This document shows positions 23,166 through 33,029 of a stretch of 64,000 nt of DNA, piece after piece; the first letter of the stretch is position 1, and each line of letters starts with the position of its first letter. A model generated the notes under the pieces. That model worked only from the letters and a program-made list of their open reading frames with translations. It had not been told where the DNA came from and did not search any database. The stretch is taken from assembly GCA_934278995.1 (NCBI GenBank), contig CAKQWM010000006.1, forward strand, positions 1-64,000, in the 5' to 3' direction. Made by a program: the position numbers and the translations under genes. This DNA comes from an uncultured Clostridia bacterium. Lineage in GTDB: Bacteria > Bacillota > Clostridia > Christensenellales > Borkfalkiaceae.

Positions 23166-24821
23166 ATGAAACGGATTAAAAAAATAATTCTTGCGTTTGC
23201 GGCGGTGTTTTGCCTGCTTACGGGAGTGGTTACTATGGGTTTACATGATACGAAAACAGGCTACGCCGCGGAAATAGTCAGCGGAGTAAGCAGAGTTTCC
23301 GCGCGCGGAGTATGGCATCGCCCCGACGACACGGGCAATGAAAAAAACGTAAAAGGCGTGAGCGATTTTCTGGATAAATTGCAAAGAGCGGGGATAAACC
23401 TCGTGTTTTTGGAAACTTTTTACCACGGTATGGCCATGTACCGTTCTCGTTTCGTTCCCTATTACACCAAATTTCAATCCTACGACTACGGCGAATATCC
23501 CGATTACCTGACCTGTTTTCTGGAAGAAGCCAAAAAACGCGACATAGAGGTTCACGCCTGGGTTGAAGATTTTTATATAGGGATAGAGGAAAATTACTTT
23601 ACTAAAAATCTACCCGAATGGATACTCGTTACCGACAAAGGTTCTACGCGTAACACCGAGGGCGGCGGGTTTATATTTTTAGATCCCGCAAACGAAGAAG
23701 TTAAAAAATATCTTATAAATTTTTACGACGAATTATTGACGAAATTCCCCGATATAAAAGGGCTGAATCTCGACTATATACGCTATCCCGTATCCGAACA
23801 AAACGACGATACGGGCTATACAAAAACGGCAATTTCAGCCTTTTGTAAAGAACGGGGGATAAGCGGTAATTTTTCCGCGTCCGAATTTGCTTTTAACGTA
23901 AATAAAAACGGATTATACAAAGCGTGGGTGGATTTCAGAGCAGGACACGTAACCGAGTTTGTGAAAAGAGTTTTTGAAACGGTTCGTAAAAACCACAAAG
24001 GAAGGCTTGTTTCCACGGCGATATTCCCCGAACCCGAAAACGCTTACAATACTAAAAAACAAGATTTTTTGACCTGGATAAACCGCGGATATATAGATAT
24101 CGTAACGCCTATGGCGTATTATAATAACCCCGCGCAACTTAAAAATGCCCTGAATTTAATGGGAAAAGGTTGCGAAAAATGTTTTTGTTACGCGGGGCTT
24201 GCGGCTACGTATCATAACTTATCCGACGCCGAAGTTTTAAAGCAGTTAAACGTAGCGGAAGAAACCGGTATGGACGGCTTCGTGTTTTTCGGCGCGAAGT
24301 CTTTGGTGAGTAATCCGTCGTACGTCGAACTTTTAAACGGACAATTCAGCGGCGTTTCGTCCGTTACGCCTCACTCGGAGGTGAAAAAACTGTATCGCGC
24401 CATCGTGACGCCTCTTACGGATTATTTAAAAACAAGCGGTGAAGACGCTGAAAAGGTCAACGCTTTGGAAAACGCGTTAACGCCTTTATATAATTGTAAC
24501 GAATACGACGTAAATTCTTTATCGGAAGGAATAAAAGCGTTAAGGCTTACCGTAAAGTACAATTTGAACGAGTACGTAAGCCCTACTAATATTACCGCAA
24601 CCAAAAGATGCCTTGAAGACTTATTGCGCTTTACTTCCATAAAACTCGAAAGACTTAAAGTTACCCGCGACGACGTAAAACCCGATCCGTCCGACTCTGG
24701 TTCGGAAAGCGGAAGCGAGAGTAACGGCGGTTGCTCAAAAGGCTGTTCGGGCGTTGATTTAAGCGCGTTATGTTTAGTCTTTGTCGCGCTTTCCGCAACG
24801 ATAGTGTTAAAAAAGAGGTAA
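23166..24821 (+). CDS. Secreted family-10-like glycosyl hydrolase (GHL10/DUF187) with Cys-rich C-terminal tail
   Basis: A 551-residue exported protein. An N-terminal signal or anchor helix (about 5-33) is followed by a GHL10-type barrel from residue 43 (VSARGVWHRP, VHAWVEDFY, GLNLDYIRYPVS, DIVTPMAYYNNP). A helical region covers about 410-500. A Ser/Gly/Glu linker leads to NGGCSKGCSG, a terminal hydrophobic helix and KKR, which looks like a sorting or anchoring tail. GHL10 proteins are predicted hydrolases of cell-wall or extracellular glycans; no substrate can be assigned. The next gene, 6 nt downstream, is a larger paralogue. No strong ribosome site is seen, so coupling to nanE is likely. 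Confidence 0.85.
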   Translation: MKRIKKIILAFAAVFCLLTGVVTMGLHDTKTGYAAEIVSGVSRVSARGVWHRPDDTGNEKNVKGVSDFLDKLQRAGINLVFLETFYHGMAMYRSRFVPYYTKFQSYDYGEYPDYLTCFLEEAKKRDIEVHAWVEDFYIGIEENYFTKNLPEWILVTDKGSTRNTEGGGFIFLDPANEEVKKYLINFYDELLTKFPDIKGLNLDYIRYPVSEQNDDTGYTKTAISAFCKERGISGNFSASEFAFNVNKNGLYKAWVDFRAGHVTEFVKRVFETVRKNHKGRLVSTAIFPEPENAYNTKKQDFLTWINRGYIDIVTPMAYYNNPAQLKNALNLMGKGCEKCFCYAGLAATYHNLSDAEVLKQLNVAEETGMDGFVFFGAKSLVSNPSYVELLNGQFSGVSSVTPHSEVKKLYRAIVTPLTDYLKTSGEDAEKVNALENALTPLYNCNEYDVNSLSEGIKALRLTVKYNLNEYVSPTNITATKRCLEDLLRFTSIKLERLKVTRDDVKPDPSDSGSESGSESNGGCSKGCSGVDLSALCLVFVALSATIVLKKR

Positions 24822-24827
24822 CGACAG

Positions 24828-27800
24828 ATGAACGTAAAAACTCGCTCCCGTTTATTGATTATATTCGCGCTGACGCTCGTAACGGCGTTGTGTTTGTCCT
24901 TTACGCCCGTAAAAGAAGTCCTGGCGGAAGGCGAATATACGAGAGATTTACGCGTTACCGAAGTAACGGTAACCGTTCAGGGAAAACCTTACAACGATTT
25001 TTATACCGATCCCGCTTATTATTACGAAGAAGCGTCGGCGGGATATCTTAACGATCAAAAAATCGACTATCACAACGTAGATAAATCGGATAAAGTCGTT
25101 TATACCGCTTTTTATCCCGATACGACTACGGGAAGACTCGGCGCCGTACGCGAATACGTTTGCGAACCCGACGCCGCGGGTGAATACGTCGTAACAAAAA
25201 TCAACGAAGCCGGCGACGGCTCGACCTACATACCGGTAGGGGGATTCGTTCTTTCCGTCGGCGGCGCGAACGCCGAAACCTTTGCAAAAATCGGCGACAC
25301 GGTAAAACTCGACAAAAAAGTCAAAATTCCCAAAAAAGTCGTAGAATCGGAAAATAAGCGCGTCGTTGTTGATAACACGAACACCACGCGTTCGGGACCT
25401 ATGGTTGTTTATTACGACTATCAGTTCGGCGCGAAAACGGGTACGAACGTTTTCGGAACGGAAATTACCTGTAAATACGATTTTACCAAAAAAGCGTTTT
25501 TAGTCGATTCCTTCCGCGGTTTCGGCATCGGCGACGCTTCGGGTTCCGACATACCCGACAACAGTTTCGTTTTAAGCGCGTACGGCGAAGGTTATCGCGG
25601 TTTACTCGTCAAAAATCAACTCTTTAAAGAGGGCGACGAAGTTAAACTCGTCGGGTTCGACTTTATACGCTTCGGCGGAACGGTTTACGGAGAATACGAC
25701 TTTGTAAACCCCACGAAAGAGAAAAACCCCAAAGGCATGGAAACGGCTACGTCGCCTTTTCCGGCGTACAGAGGCGAAAATCAGACCATAATTTACGAAG
25801 ACGGTTGGAGTTACGAAGGCTCTAACGGCACGGGTACCAACGTTTACGGTTACGAGGCGGCGGTGAATTCCGACGGAGTGGTCGTGGAACTCGGCGTAAA
25901 CGTGTCGAAAATACCCGAAAACGGTTACGTACTTTCGGGACACGGCAAGGGGAGAGATTTTATCCGTTCCAACGTGGTTTTAGGCGCGACGGTCGCCGTT
26001 GACAAAACTAATAAACGGTATTCGGTATCCACTACTTTAAACAGTTATTACGAAAATCTCGTTACCGAAGTAACGTCGGTGATAACTCAGGCGGAACAGC
26101 GTATAAACAGGCTTTACGACGTTAACAAAGAAGAGTTAGAGAAAAAAACGAAATCTGCCCGTGATGAACTTGCGAAATTAAAAGAAGTCAAAGAGCAAAT
26201 CGAACAGAAGTTGGAGCAAGGCGGTTTGGACGAAAAAGATCGTCTGAGCCTGCTAATGGATTACAACAACTCTCAGTTAAAAGTTTCTAAACTGCAAAAC
26301 CTTATTACTACGCTTTCGGCGGAAAGCAAACCCGTTTCCGCGCGCGGAGTATGGCACCGCCCCGTAGAAACGACTTACGAAGAAATCGAAAGCAATATCC
26401 TTACTTACAGCGAAACGGGTATCAACCACGTATTCGTGGAAACTCTTTATAACGGTTATTCGGCTTTCCGCTCGGATATAGAAGAATTTCCTTATAACCC
26501 TAAACTTGCCGAAAGTTACGTTGACGGAGAAACCACGTATAAAGATTATCTTTCGGCTTTCACAGCCGTTTGCGACAAATACGGAATCGAAGTTCACGCC
26601 TGGGTGGAAAATTTCTACGTAGGTACTTTAAACAGCGTACCCGTCGTTAAAAATCATCCCGACTATTTACTTTATAACGACGACGGAACTATACTGCAAC
26701 GCAACGAAGGAGGAGCGTATATCTTCCTCGATCCCGCCGACAAAAGGGTACAGGACCTGCTGATAAATTATTATAAAGACCTGTTTGAAAAGGTTGGTAA
26801 CGTAAAGGGGCTTAACCTCGACTATATACGTTATCCGGTATCGGACAGAGCGGAGGATACGGGTTATACTTTCGCCGCGATGAAAGCGTTTGCCGAAATC
26901 AAAGGAATGACTTTTTCCGAAGCGCAACTGAAAAGTCGTGAAAAAACAGCGAAAAAATTCGTTCAACTGTTCGACGCCGCCTATCAGGGAGAAGAAAAGG
27001 CAAACAAAAATTACGACGACTGGGTGGATTACAGAGCGGGCGTAATAACTAATTTCGTCAGACGCATTAAAACCGAAGTCAAAGACGAGTATAACAAAAT
27101 GCTGTCAACCTCGGTTTTCGCGTCGGTAACCGACAGTTACAACGCTAAAAAGCAGGATTGGAAGACCTGGATAAATAACGGCTGGATAGACGTAGCGACG
27201 CCTATGGCGTACTACAACAACCCCGCCGACGTAAGACACCACACCGAGGATATGATTCTTCTTGCGGGTAACAACGCTTACTACTATACGGGTATCGCTT
27301 CTTCATACAGCGGTTTGCCCGCGTGGGAAAACAAAGAACAGATAGAGGCTTCCTACATGGCGGGCGCGAACGGTTACGTAATCTTTTGTTCCACCCAGAT
27401 TATCGGACATTCTGACGTGCAGGAAGCGCTTAAAAACGGCGTAAACGGCATAAAAGGTATTTTACCGCACGCAGAACTTAACAAAGTTTTATCGGGTTAC
27501 TTCGACAAAATAATCGACCGCGCGGACAGAATTTATATTCCGGAAAATGGTATGACGGAGGAACAAAAAACAACGCTTAAGGCTAAGTTTGACGCAATTC
27601 TTTCAATGCCTAAGGACGGAGCGGTAAATATACGCAAAATACAAAGCGTGGTAAAAGCCTTATATACGGGCGTAAGTTACGCGAAAGGGTATTCGGGACA
27701 AAGAATCAAAGAGCAGTTAAGCGAACTCGTTACTCTTCTGGAAACTAAAATTTCGGTCGAACTTATCGAAAAAAGGGTGTGGAATCCGGAAACTCAAGCC

Positions 27801-27998
27801 CGACCCACGGTTACCGATACGGAAATAATTTTCCCGACGCCTACGCCCGACCCGACGCCAACGCCCGATCCCAAGCCCGAACAGCCGAAATCGTACGTTC
27901 TCACGACGGTTTTGTGGTGCGCTACGGGAGTAGTCGTAATAAGCGGCGGAATTTTGGTATTTCTTATGCTTAAACGCAAAAAAAACAAGATCGAATAA
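24828..27998 (+). CDS. Large multidomain GHL10-type surface glycosidase
   Basis: A 1056-residue surface protein. A signal peptide (1-34) is followed by an N-terminal region with three copies of an 'IPxNGYVLSGHG...GxxV' pattern (near residues 130-160, 245-270 and 365-390). A predicted coiled coil covers about 420-500. The GHL10 catalytic region starts at VSARGVWHRP (about 503) and includes VHAWVENFY, GLNLDYIRYPVS and DVATPMAYYNNP. A helical domain, a Pro/Thr linker (PTPTPDPTPTPD), one membrane helix and a basic tail complete it. It is tightly paired with the smaller paralogue upstream, so both probably act on the same extracellular polymer. Confidence 0.85.
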   Translation: MNVKTRSRLLIIFALTLVTALCLSFTPVKEVLAEGEYTRDLRVTEVTVTVQGKPYNDFYTDPAYYYEEASAGYLNDQKIDYHNVDKSDKVVYTAFYPDTTTGRLGAVREYVCEPDAAGEYVVTKINEAGDGSTYIPVGGFVLSVGGANAETFAKIGDTVKLDKKVKIPKKVVESENKRVVVDNTNTTRSGPMVVYYDYQFGAKTGTNVFGTEITCKYDFTKKAFLVDSFRGFGIGDASGSDIPDNSFVLSAYGEGYRGLLVKNQLFKEGDEVKLVGFDFIRFGGTVYGEYDFVNPTKEKNPKGMETATSPFPAYRGENQTIIYEDGWSYEGSNGTGTNVYGYEAAVNSDGVVVELGVNVSKIPENGYVLSGHGKGRDFIRSNVVLGATVAVDKTNKRYSVSTTLNSYYENLVTEVTSVITQAEQRINRLYDVNKEELEKKTKSARDELAKLKEVKEQIEQKLEQGGLDEKDRLSLLMDYNNSQLKVSKLQNLITTLSAESKPVSARGVWHRPVETTYEEIESNILTYSETGINHVFVETLYNGYSAFRSDIEEFPYNPKLAESYVDGETTYKDYLSAFTAVCDKYGIEVHAWVENFYVGTLNSVPVVKNHPDYLLYNDDGTILQRNEGGAYIFLDPADKRVQDLLINYYKDLFEKVGNVKGLNLDYIRYPVSDRAEDTGYTFAAMKAFAEIKGMTFSEAQLKSREKTAKKFVQLFDAAYQGEEKANKNYDDWVDYRAGVITNFVRRIKTEVKDEYNKMLSTSVFASVTDSYNAKKQDWKTWINNGWIDVATPMAYYNNPADVRHHTEDMILLAGNNAYYYTGIASSYSGLPAWENKEQIEASYMAGANGYVIFCSTQIIGHSDVQEALKNGVNGIKGILPHAELNKVLSGYFDKIIDRADRIYIPENGMTEEQKTTLKAKFDAILSMPKDGAVNIRKIQSVVKALYTGVSYAKGYSGQRIKEQLSELVTLLETKISVELIEKRVWNPETQARPTVTDTEIIFPTPTPDPTPTPDPKPEQPKSYVLTTVLWCATGVVVISGGILVFLMLKRKKNKIE

Positions 27999-28151
27999 AT
28001 TAAATTCATATAATTCCGGTTACCGCCGATAATTCAAAAAGGGTTATTCCTGTTGGTTACGGCGGAACGAACGCAAACTTTTGCGGTGAAAAATATAATG
28101 AAAATAAAGATGAAAATAAACATCTTTAATATAAAAATACGGAGGTATCAG

Positions 28152-31100
28152 ATGAAAACAAACAAACTCTTTGTCGCTTTGATGCTCGTTGCGGTCATGG
28201 CGTGCGCGTCCGCTTTCGCGGGGTGCAACCTTCAACCCAACAAACAGTACAAAGCGCCCGAAATCAGTGTTGTTCCCGCGGAAATCACCATTTACGCCGG
28301 TGAAGAAATCGACCTTTTGACGGGTGTTACGGCAACCGACGAGGTTGACGGCAACGTAACCGTTACCATTACGGACGATAACGATTTCGACAACGAAACG
28401 GTAGGTACTTACACGATTACTTATTCCGCTACGAATTCTCATGAAAAAACTGCTACGGCGACGCGTACCGTAATAGTTCAGAAACCCTTGTCCAACATGG
28501 CGCTTGAGGTAAAACATAATAAACTCGGCGAAAACAAATGGCAAGGCACGAAAATCAATTTTGCTCACGCGTTATACGTTGAACTTACGGAAAACGCTAC
28601 TCTTGAAAAACAAAGCGGCGTATTCCATAACGCCAGCGAAAGCGCGATAACCCTGAACGTCGAAGGCGGATACGGTTGCTCGGCAATCATAACCGCAAAC
28701 GGCGTGGTTATCGAAGGACGCGACGGCGCCAACAGCAAACTCGTAAACAAAGATAATCCCACCCGCACGGGCAGTACCGCCACGAAAATGACCGTTGACG
28801 GCGAAGAAGTTGCCGTTTCGAGCGCGTTTGCGAAACAAATGGTTATACCCGCGGGCGGATACGCGATAGTTATCCAGGCTAACTACGCCGGCACTACTTC
28901 GGATACGGACGGCCGCGGTTTTATGAACTACAACGTTATCGGCGAATACGGCAACGTAGTGCGTTTGCTTTGGATTGACGATAACGACGTTATCACTCCT
29001 TACGTAAATCAAGCCCCCACGGTAAGCGGTAACACCACTATGCTCGTTCAGTTGCGTCAGGAAGGCTTCGTGCTTAACGACGAAGTAGTTAAAGGATTGA
29101 GCGCGCTTGACGACAACGGTACCTTTGAAGTGGAAGACGACGTTACGATTACTCAATTCACCGTAGTAAACGACGGCGGTTTCGATATCAATAAAGAGGG
29201 TAAATACACCGTAAAATTGAGCGTTACGGACGGAACCAACACCGTTGAATTTACCCGCATGATAGAAGTCAAAGCGGACGGATTCGGAAAAGTTAAAGTC
29301 GGTGAAAAAGAATATCTCGTTTTATCCGAAAAAGTGGCAATCGATCAGGAACTTACTTCCATAGGAAACTATTCGTTTATAGTTTATACCTCCGAGTATA
29401 AGAAAGAAATCGGATACAGCAACGGTTACGGTATCGCTTTCGTAGTAAGTAAATACGGCAAACTCGTTCGTATTTACGACGGCGCAAACGGTAAATATTA
29501 CGACGCCGACAACGTAAACGGTATAGTGGATTCTACTAAATGCACTCCCGCCGGCTATATAACCGAAGCCATGGCAAGCCGAAAGGAAGGCGAAATCGTC
29601 ATCATTGCCCCCAACTCGAGCGCAAATAACGTATCCGGAGGCTCCCGTGATTTCTTCAATAACGCCAAGTTTATAGGCGCGGACGTAACCTTCCTCGATA
29701 TGACGTTTGAAGAAATGTCTTACACCTTTACGGTAGGCGAAAAGTCTTTCACCGCGCCCGAAGACAAATACGTTTATAATAAAGAACTCGCAAACGGTCA
29801 GGCGGCTAAAATGAAAATGATCGTTTATACCAAAGCATTCACGGGTAACGTGAACGTTAACGGTTACGGTGCCGCAATCGTTATAGATCAATACGGTACT
29901 TTGATAAAAGTTATCGACGGAGCAAACTCGGGCGTTTATGATTCAACGGGTAAAACAAGCGAAAAACCCAACGTAAATACCTACGCAAAGGATGCTTTCA
30001 CCGCCCTTAACGCCGGCGAAACGCTTATAATATTCCCCAACGACGGAACGAACGGCCCGGATTCCGCCAGAACCTTCGCTTTAAGTCTTCGCACCGACGG
30101 CTCTATCGGTAAAAAAGTTACCCTGACGGGTATTAAATTCGCAGAAGAACCCAAGGAAGAAACGACTATCGTTATAAACGGAAAAACTTATACGTTAGAT
30201 ACTGCTAAAGTAGCAATCAACAAAACCACAAAAACGGTTACTGATTATTCTTTCTATATCTTCACCACGAGTTTTTCCGGCGCGCTTAACTTTGTAAACG
30301 GTTACGGCGAAGCCTTCGTAATAGGCGCGGATAACAAAGTCGTACGCATTTACGACGGCGTCAGCGGAAAATACTACGATAAAGATAATAACGGCGTAAC
30401 GGGCATAATAACTGCCGCAAGTTATTTAACCGACGCTCTCAAGTCTTTAAAAGCCAACGAATGGTTACTCGTAGCGCCTAACGATAGCGGAAGCAATCTC
30501 GAAAGAGCGTACTTTTACGGTAACAGAACTATCGGCGCAGAAGTATCGATAACGGGCGTAACCGTTCCCGTTTCCGATCAGGATTACTCTGCGTTAATGA
30601 CGGTCAACGGAAACGTCTTCTACAACGCCGCTATAAAAGTTAACGCGGATATCGCCGCAAAAGACGTCGATTTTGCAGTATATACTTACGGTTATAACGG
30701 AGTAGTTACCACAAACGGTTGGTGTCAGATTTTCGTTATCGACGCCGACGGTAAAATCGTTCGTATCTACGACGGCGTCAGTCCAAAATATTTTGACGCG
30801 GATAATACGGCAGGCGTTGCGCCGGGTACTTATTACACTGTAAAAACAATGACCTTAGACGCTTTCAAGGCGCTTAAACCGGGCGAAACCATGGTTATAG
30901 GCTTTAACGGCGGCAGAAACGATAACGCCGGTCGTACTTTCCTCGGCTCTAACCGTAAAATCGGCGCAACCGTAACCGTCGAAGGCTTAACCCTTCCCGC
31001 CGCTTCTACCGAAGAAGTTACCTATATGACGGTTACCGTCGGAGCAAAAGTTTTCTTCCAGGACGTAACCAAAGTTGCGGTTAACAAAGAATATACCGGT

Positions 31101-31439
31101 ACCCCCGCTTTCGCAATTTACGATTACGGTTATAGCGGAAAAACCTATAAAGGCGGCTTCGGCGTTGCTTTTATAGTAGATAAGGCTACGGGTAAAGTCG
31201 TTAAGGTTTACGACGGCGCAAGCGGTAAGTATTGGGATGCCGAACAAAACGGCGTTACCGGCGTCTGCGCTGCGGATAAATACGCCGAACAGGCTTTTGC
31301 CGCTTTAGAAGAAGGTCAATACGTAATTATCGCTCCTAACGGCGGTACTGCGGGCAACGTCGCTCGCGGACTGTTATACGGAAGTCGCAAGGTAGGAACC
31401 GACGTTTCTTACCAGATGCCCGCTGAAGAGCAGGCGTAA
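28152..31439 (+). CDS. Lipoprotein with Ig-like domains and five tandem repeats of an unnamed domain
   Basis: A 1095-residue lipoprotein with Cys25 (FAGC). Residues about 37-118 are a DUF5011/HYR-type Ig-like domain, and about 300-370 a second one. From residue 377 to the end there are five tandem repeats of 141-149 residues, starting near 377, 523, 672, 813 and 957. Each carries a version of NGYGxAFVI, then GKxVRIYDGxSGKYYDADN, then a GExxxIxPNxG segment. I do not recognise the repeat; surface adhesion or glycan binding is a guess. The start is the ATG after GGAGG (28141-28145); upstream in-frame codons lack a ribosome site. Confidence 0.85.
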   Translation: MKTNKLFVALMLVAVMACASAFAGCNLQPNKQYKAPEISVVPAEITIYAGEEIDLLTGVTATDEVDGNVTVTITDDNDFDNETVGTYTITYSATNSHEKTATATRTVIVQKPLSNMALEVKHNKLGENKWQGTKINFAHALYVELTENATLEKQSGVFHNASESAITLNVEGGYGCSAIITANGVVIEGRDGANSKLVNKDNPTRTGSTATKMTVDGEEVAVSSAFAKQMVIPAGGYAIVIQANYAGTTSDTDGRGFMNYNVIGEYGNVVRLLWIDDNDVITPYVNQAPTVSGNTTMLVQLRQEGFVLNDEVVKGLSALDDNGTFEVEDDVTITQFTVVNDGGFDINKEGKYTVKLSVTDGTNTVEFTRMIEVKADGFGKVKVGEKEYLVLSEKVAIDQELTSIGNYSFIVYTSEYKKEIGYSNGYGIAFVVSKYGKLVRIYDGANGKYYDADNVNGIVDSTKCTPAGYITEAMASRKEGEIVIIAPNSSANNVSGGSRDFFNNAKFIGADVTFLDMTFEEMSYTFTVGEKSFTAPEDKYVYNKELANGQAAKMKMIVYTKAFTGNVNVNGYGAAIVIDQYGTLIKVIDGANSGVYDSTGKTSEKPNVNTYAKDAFTALNAGETLIIFPNDGTNGPDSARTFALSLRTDGSIGKKVTLTGIKFAEEPKEETTIVINGKTYTLDTAKVAINKTTKTVTDYSFYIFTTSFSGALNFVNGYGEAFVIGADNKVVRIYDGVSGKYYDKDNNGVTGIITAASYLTDALKSLKANEWLLVAPNDSGSNLERAYFYGNRTIGAEVSITGVTVPVSDQDYSALMTVNGNVFYNAAIKVNADIAAKDVDFAVYTYGYNGVVTTNGWCQIFVIDADGKIVRIYDGVSPKYFDADNTAGVAPGTYYTVKTMTLDAFKALKPGETMVIGFNGGRNDNAGRTFLGSNRKIGATVTVEGLTLPAASTEEVTYMTVTVGAKVFFQDVTKVAVNKEYTGTPAFAIYDYGYSGKTYKGGFGVAFIVDKATGKVVKVYDGASGKYWDAEQNGVTGVCAADKYAEQAFAALEEGQYVIIAPNGGTAGNVARGLLYGSRKVGTDVSYQMPAEEQA

Positions 31440-31512
31440 TTAAAGCGATTATTAAAAATTCGGTTGACGTTTTGTAATAGTTTGACCGAATCGGTTTTAA
31501 AAACAGCAGATT

Positions 31513-31549
31513 CGTTGCCGTCCGAAGCAAAAAGTTTCGGACGGCAACG
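31513..31549 (+). other. Strong hairpin between the repeat lipoprotein and NAGPA genes
   Basis: A 14-bp perfect stem (CGTTGCCGTCCGAA at 31513-31526 with its complement at 31536-31549) has no following T run. It is more likely an RNA-stability or processing element than a terminator. Confidence 0.6.
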
Positions 31550-31579
31550 CAAAAACTTATTAAAAACTATTTTAAAATC

Positions 31580-32929
31580 ATGAAAAATATATTATACTGT
31601 TTATTGATAGCGCTATTAGCGGCGTTATTTACGGCGCCTGTAGGGGCGTCCGCCTTCACGGCGCAAGTTTTTGATAATCCCGATTACGTTTACGAGCAGG
31701 ACGGGTTTATTTACAAGGAGAAAAAAACAAAGGAAAACGGAGTAAATCAGTCGCTGTTTTACGCAGAGTACGACTCTACTACAACGAACGCAAAATACGA
31801 GTGGGTGATACACAGCGTGCGTAACGGTTCGGTTACCACTAAATCCACGGTGGAAGAAATCGCCGATAATTACGCGACAACGTACAAACGCAAGGTGCTT
31901 TTTGCCGCCAACGGCGATTATTTCGACCTTAATTCAGGTTCCAACATGGAATCTTACGTAAACGACGGTATAGTCGTAAGCAAAGGTTCGTTTGCGACAA
32001 AACACTGTATAGGATTCGACAACAAAGGAAAAGTCGTCGTCGGTCGTATGACGGAGGTTAAACAAAAATTACTCGTTAAAACCGCCGACGAACAAAGACT
32101 TTTCGATATAGATAAATACGATTCCGCACCTCACGACGGCGAAATCTCGGTTTACGTAACACCGGGGACTTACAACGCCGACGGATGCGGAAAATACGTT
32201 ATAGGCACCGACAGTACCAACCTTAAACAACTTCCCGTATGGGGCTTGTCAAGACGGCTCACCACGGGCGAAGTTACCGACGACAAGTCTTTTACCGTAA
32301 AAAGCAGTCAGTTCGTGGTGGCTGTAAAAGGCGAAAACGCGCAATACTTTTTCGATAAAGTAACTTACGGCGTGAACGTAAGTTTAGTGGAAATCCCCGC
32401 GGGCGCTTACGAAAACTGTACCTGGGTTCTCGGCGGATACGATATTTTAGTCGATAACGGAAAGGTAAATACAAATTGCCATACCGATAACAGCGGAAAC
32501 CTTCCCGCTCCCCGCACTTTCGTAGGGGTAAAAGAGAACGGCAGTATGTTCGTGTGTATGCTCGACGGCAGGCAGGCAGGTTACGCCTTAGGCATAACCG
32601 TAAACGAGGAGGCGAAACTCGCAAAGGTTTTAGGCGCAAAATACGCTCTGGAACTCGACGGGGGAGGCTCTACCACCTCGATATTATACAGAGATAATAA
32701 ATTCGTGTGTCGCAACAAACCTTCGGACGGGCAGATGCGTAAGGTTAGTAACGCGATTTTGCTTGTAGAAAAGAAATCGGCAAAGCCCGATTCTCCTATG
32801 CCAACGCCCGCGCCGTCGGAAAGTCCTCGCGGTTGCTTCGGCTCAGGCGGAACGGTTTCTTCCGCGTTTGCTTTGATTTTTTCCGCTATTTTAGCCGTGT
32901 GCTATAAAACTATCGCAAAAAGACACTGA
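31580..32929 (+). CDS. Secreted phosphodiester glycosidase (NAGPA-domain) with C-terminal anchor
   Basis: A 449-residue exported protein with a signal peptide at 1-24. It carries an NAGPA/DUF2233 domain with the signature LDGGGSTT near residue 360, preceded by FAANGDYFDL and PRTFVGVKENG. The family removes N-acetylglucosamine 1-phosphodiester caps or acts in exopolysaccharide turnover. The C-terminus has a Pro/Ser linker, RGCFGSGG, a hydrophobic helix and basic residues, like the tail of the GHL10 protein at 23166. No Shine-Dalgarno sequence is visible ahead of the ATG, which is odd for this window, but the signal peptide fixes the start. Confidence 0.87.
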   Translation: MKNILYCLLIALLAALFTAPVGASAFTAQVFDNPDYVYEQDGFIYKEKKTKENGVNQSLFYAEYDSTTTNAKYEWVIHSVRNGSVTTKSTVEEIADNYATTYKRKVLFAANGDYFDLNSGSNMESYVNDGIVVSKGSFATKHCIGFDNKGKVVVGRMTEVKQKLLVKTADEQRLFDIDKYDSAPHDGEISVYVTPGTYNADGCGKYVIGTDSTNLKQLPVWGLSRRLTTGEVTDDKSFTVKSSQFVVAVKGENAQYFFDKVTYGVNVSLVEIPAGAYENCTWVLGGYDILVDNGKVNTNCHTDNSGNLPAPRTFVGVKENGSMFVCMLDGRQAGYALGITVNEEAKLAKVLGAKYALELDGGGSTTSILYRDNKFVCRNKPSDGQMRKVSNAILLVEKKSAKPDSPMPTPAPSESPRGCFGSGGTVSSAFALIFSAILAVCYKTIAKRH

Positions 32930-33029
32930 TATGTTATTCTTGCCACCGCCGAAATCAATAAAGCGCTGTCAAAAATAAACGATAAAATACGAATATCAGC
33001 AAAACATATATGAACGGAGGCAAAATTAT

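Noticed and set aside
28053..28151. 33-residue N-terminal extension of the repeat lipoprotein
   Set aside because: It would bury the signal peptide; GGAGG and the lipobox support the ATG at 28152.
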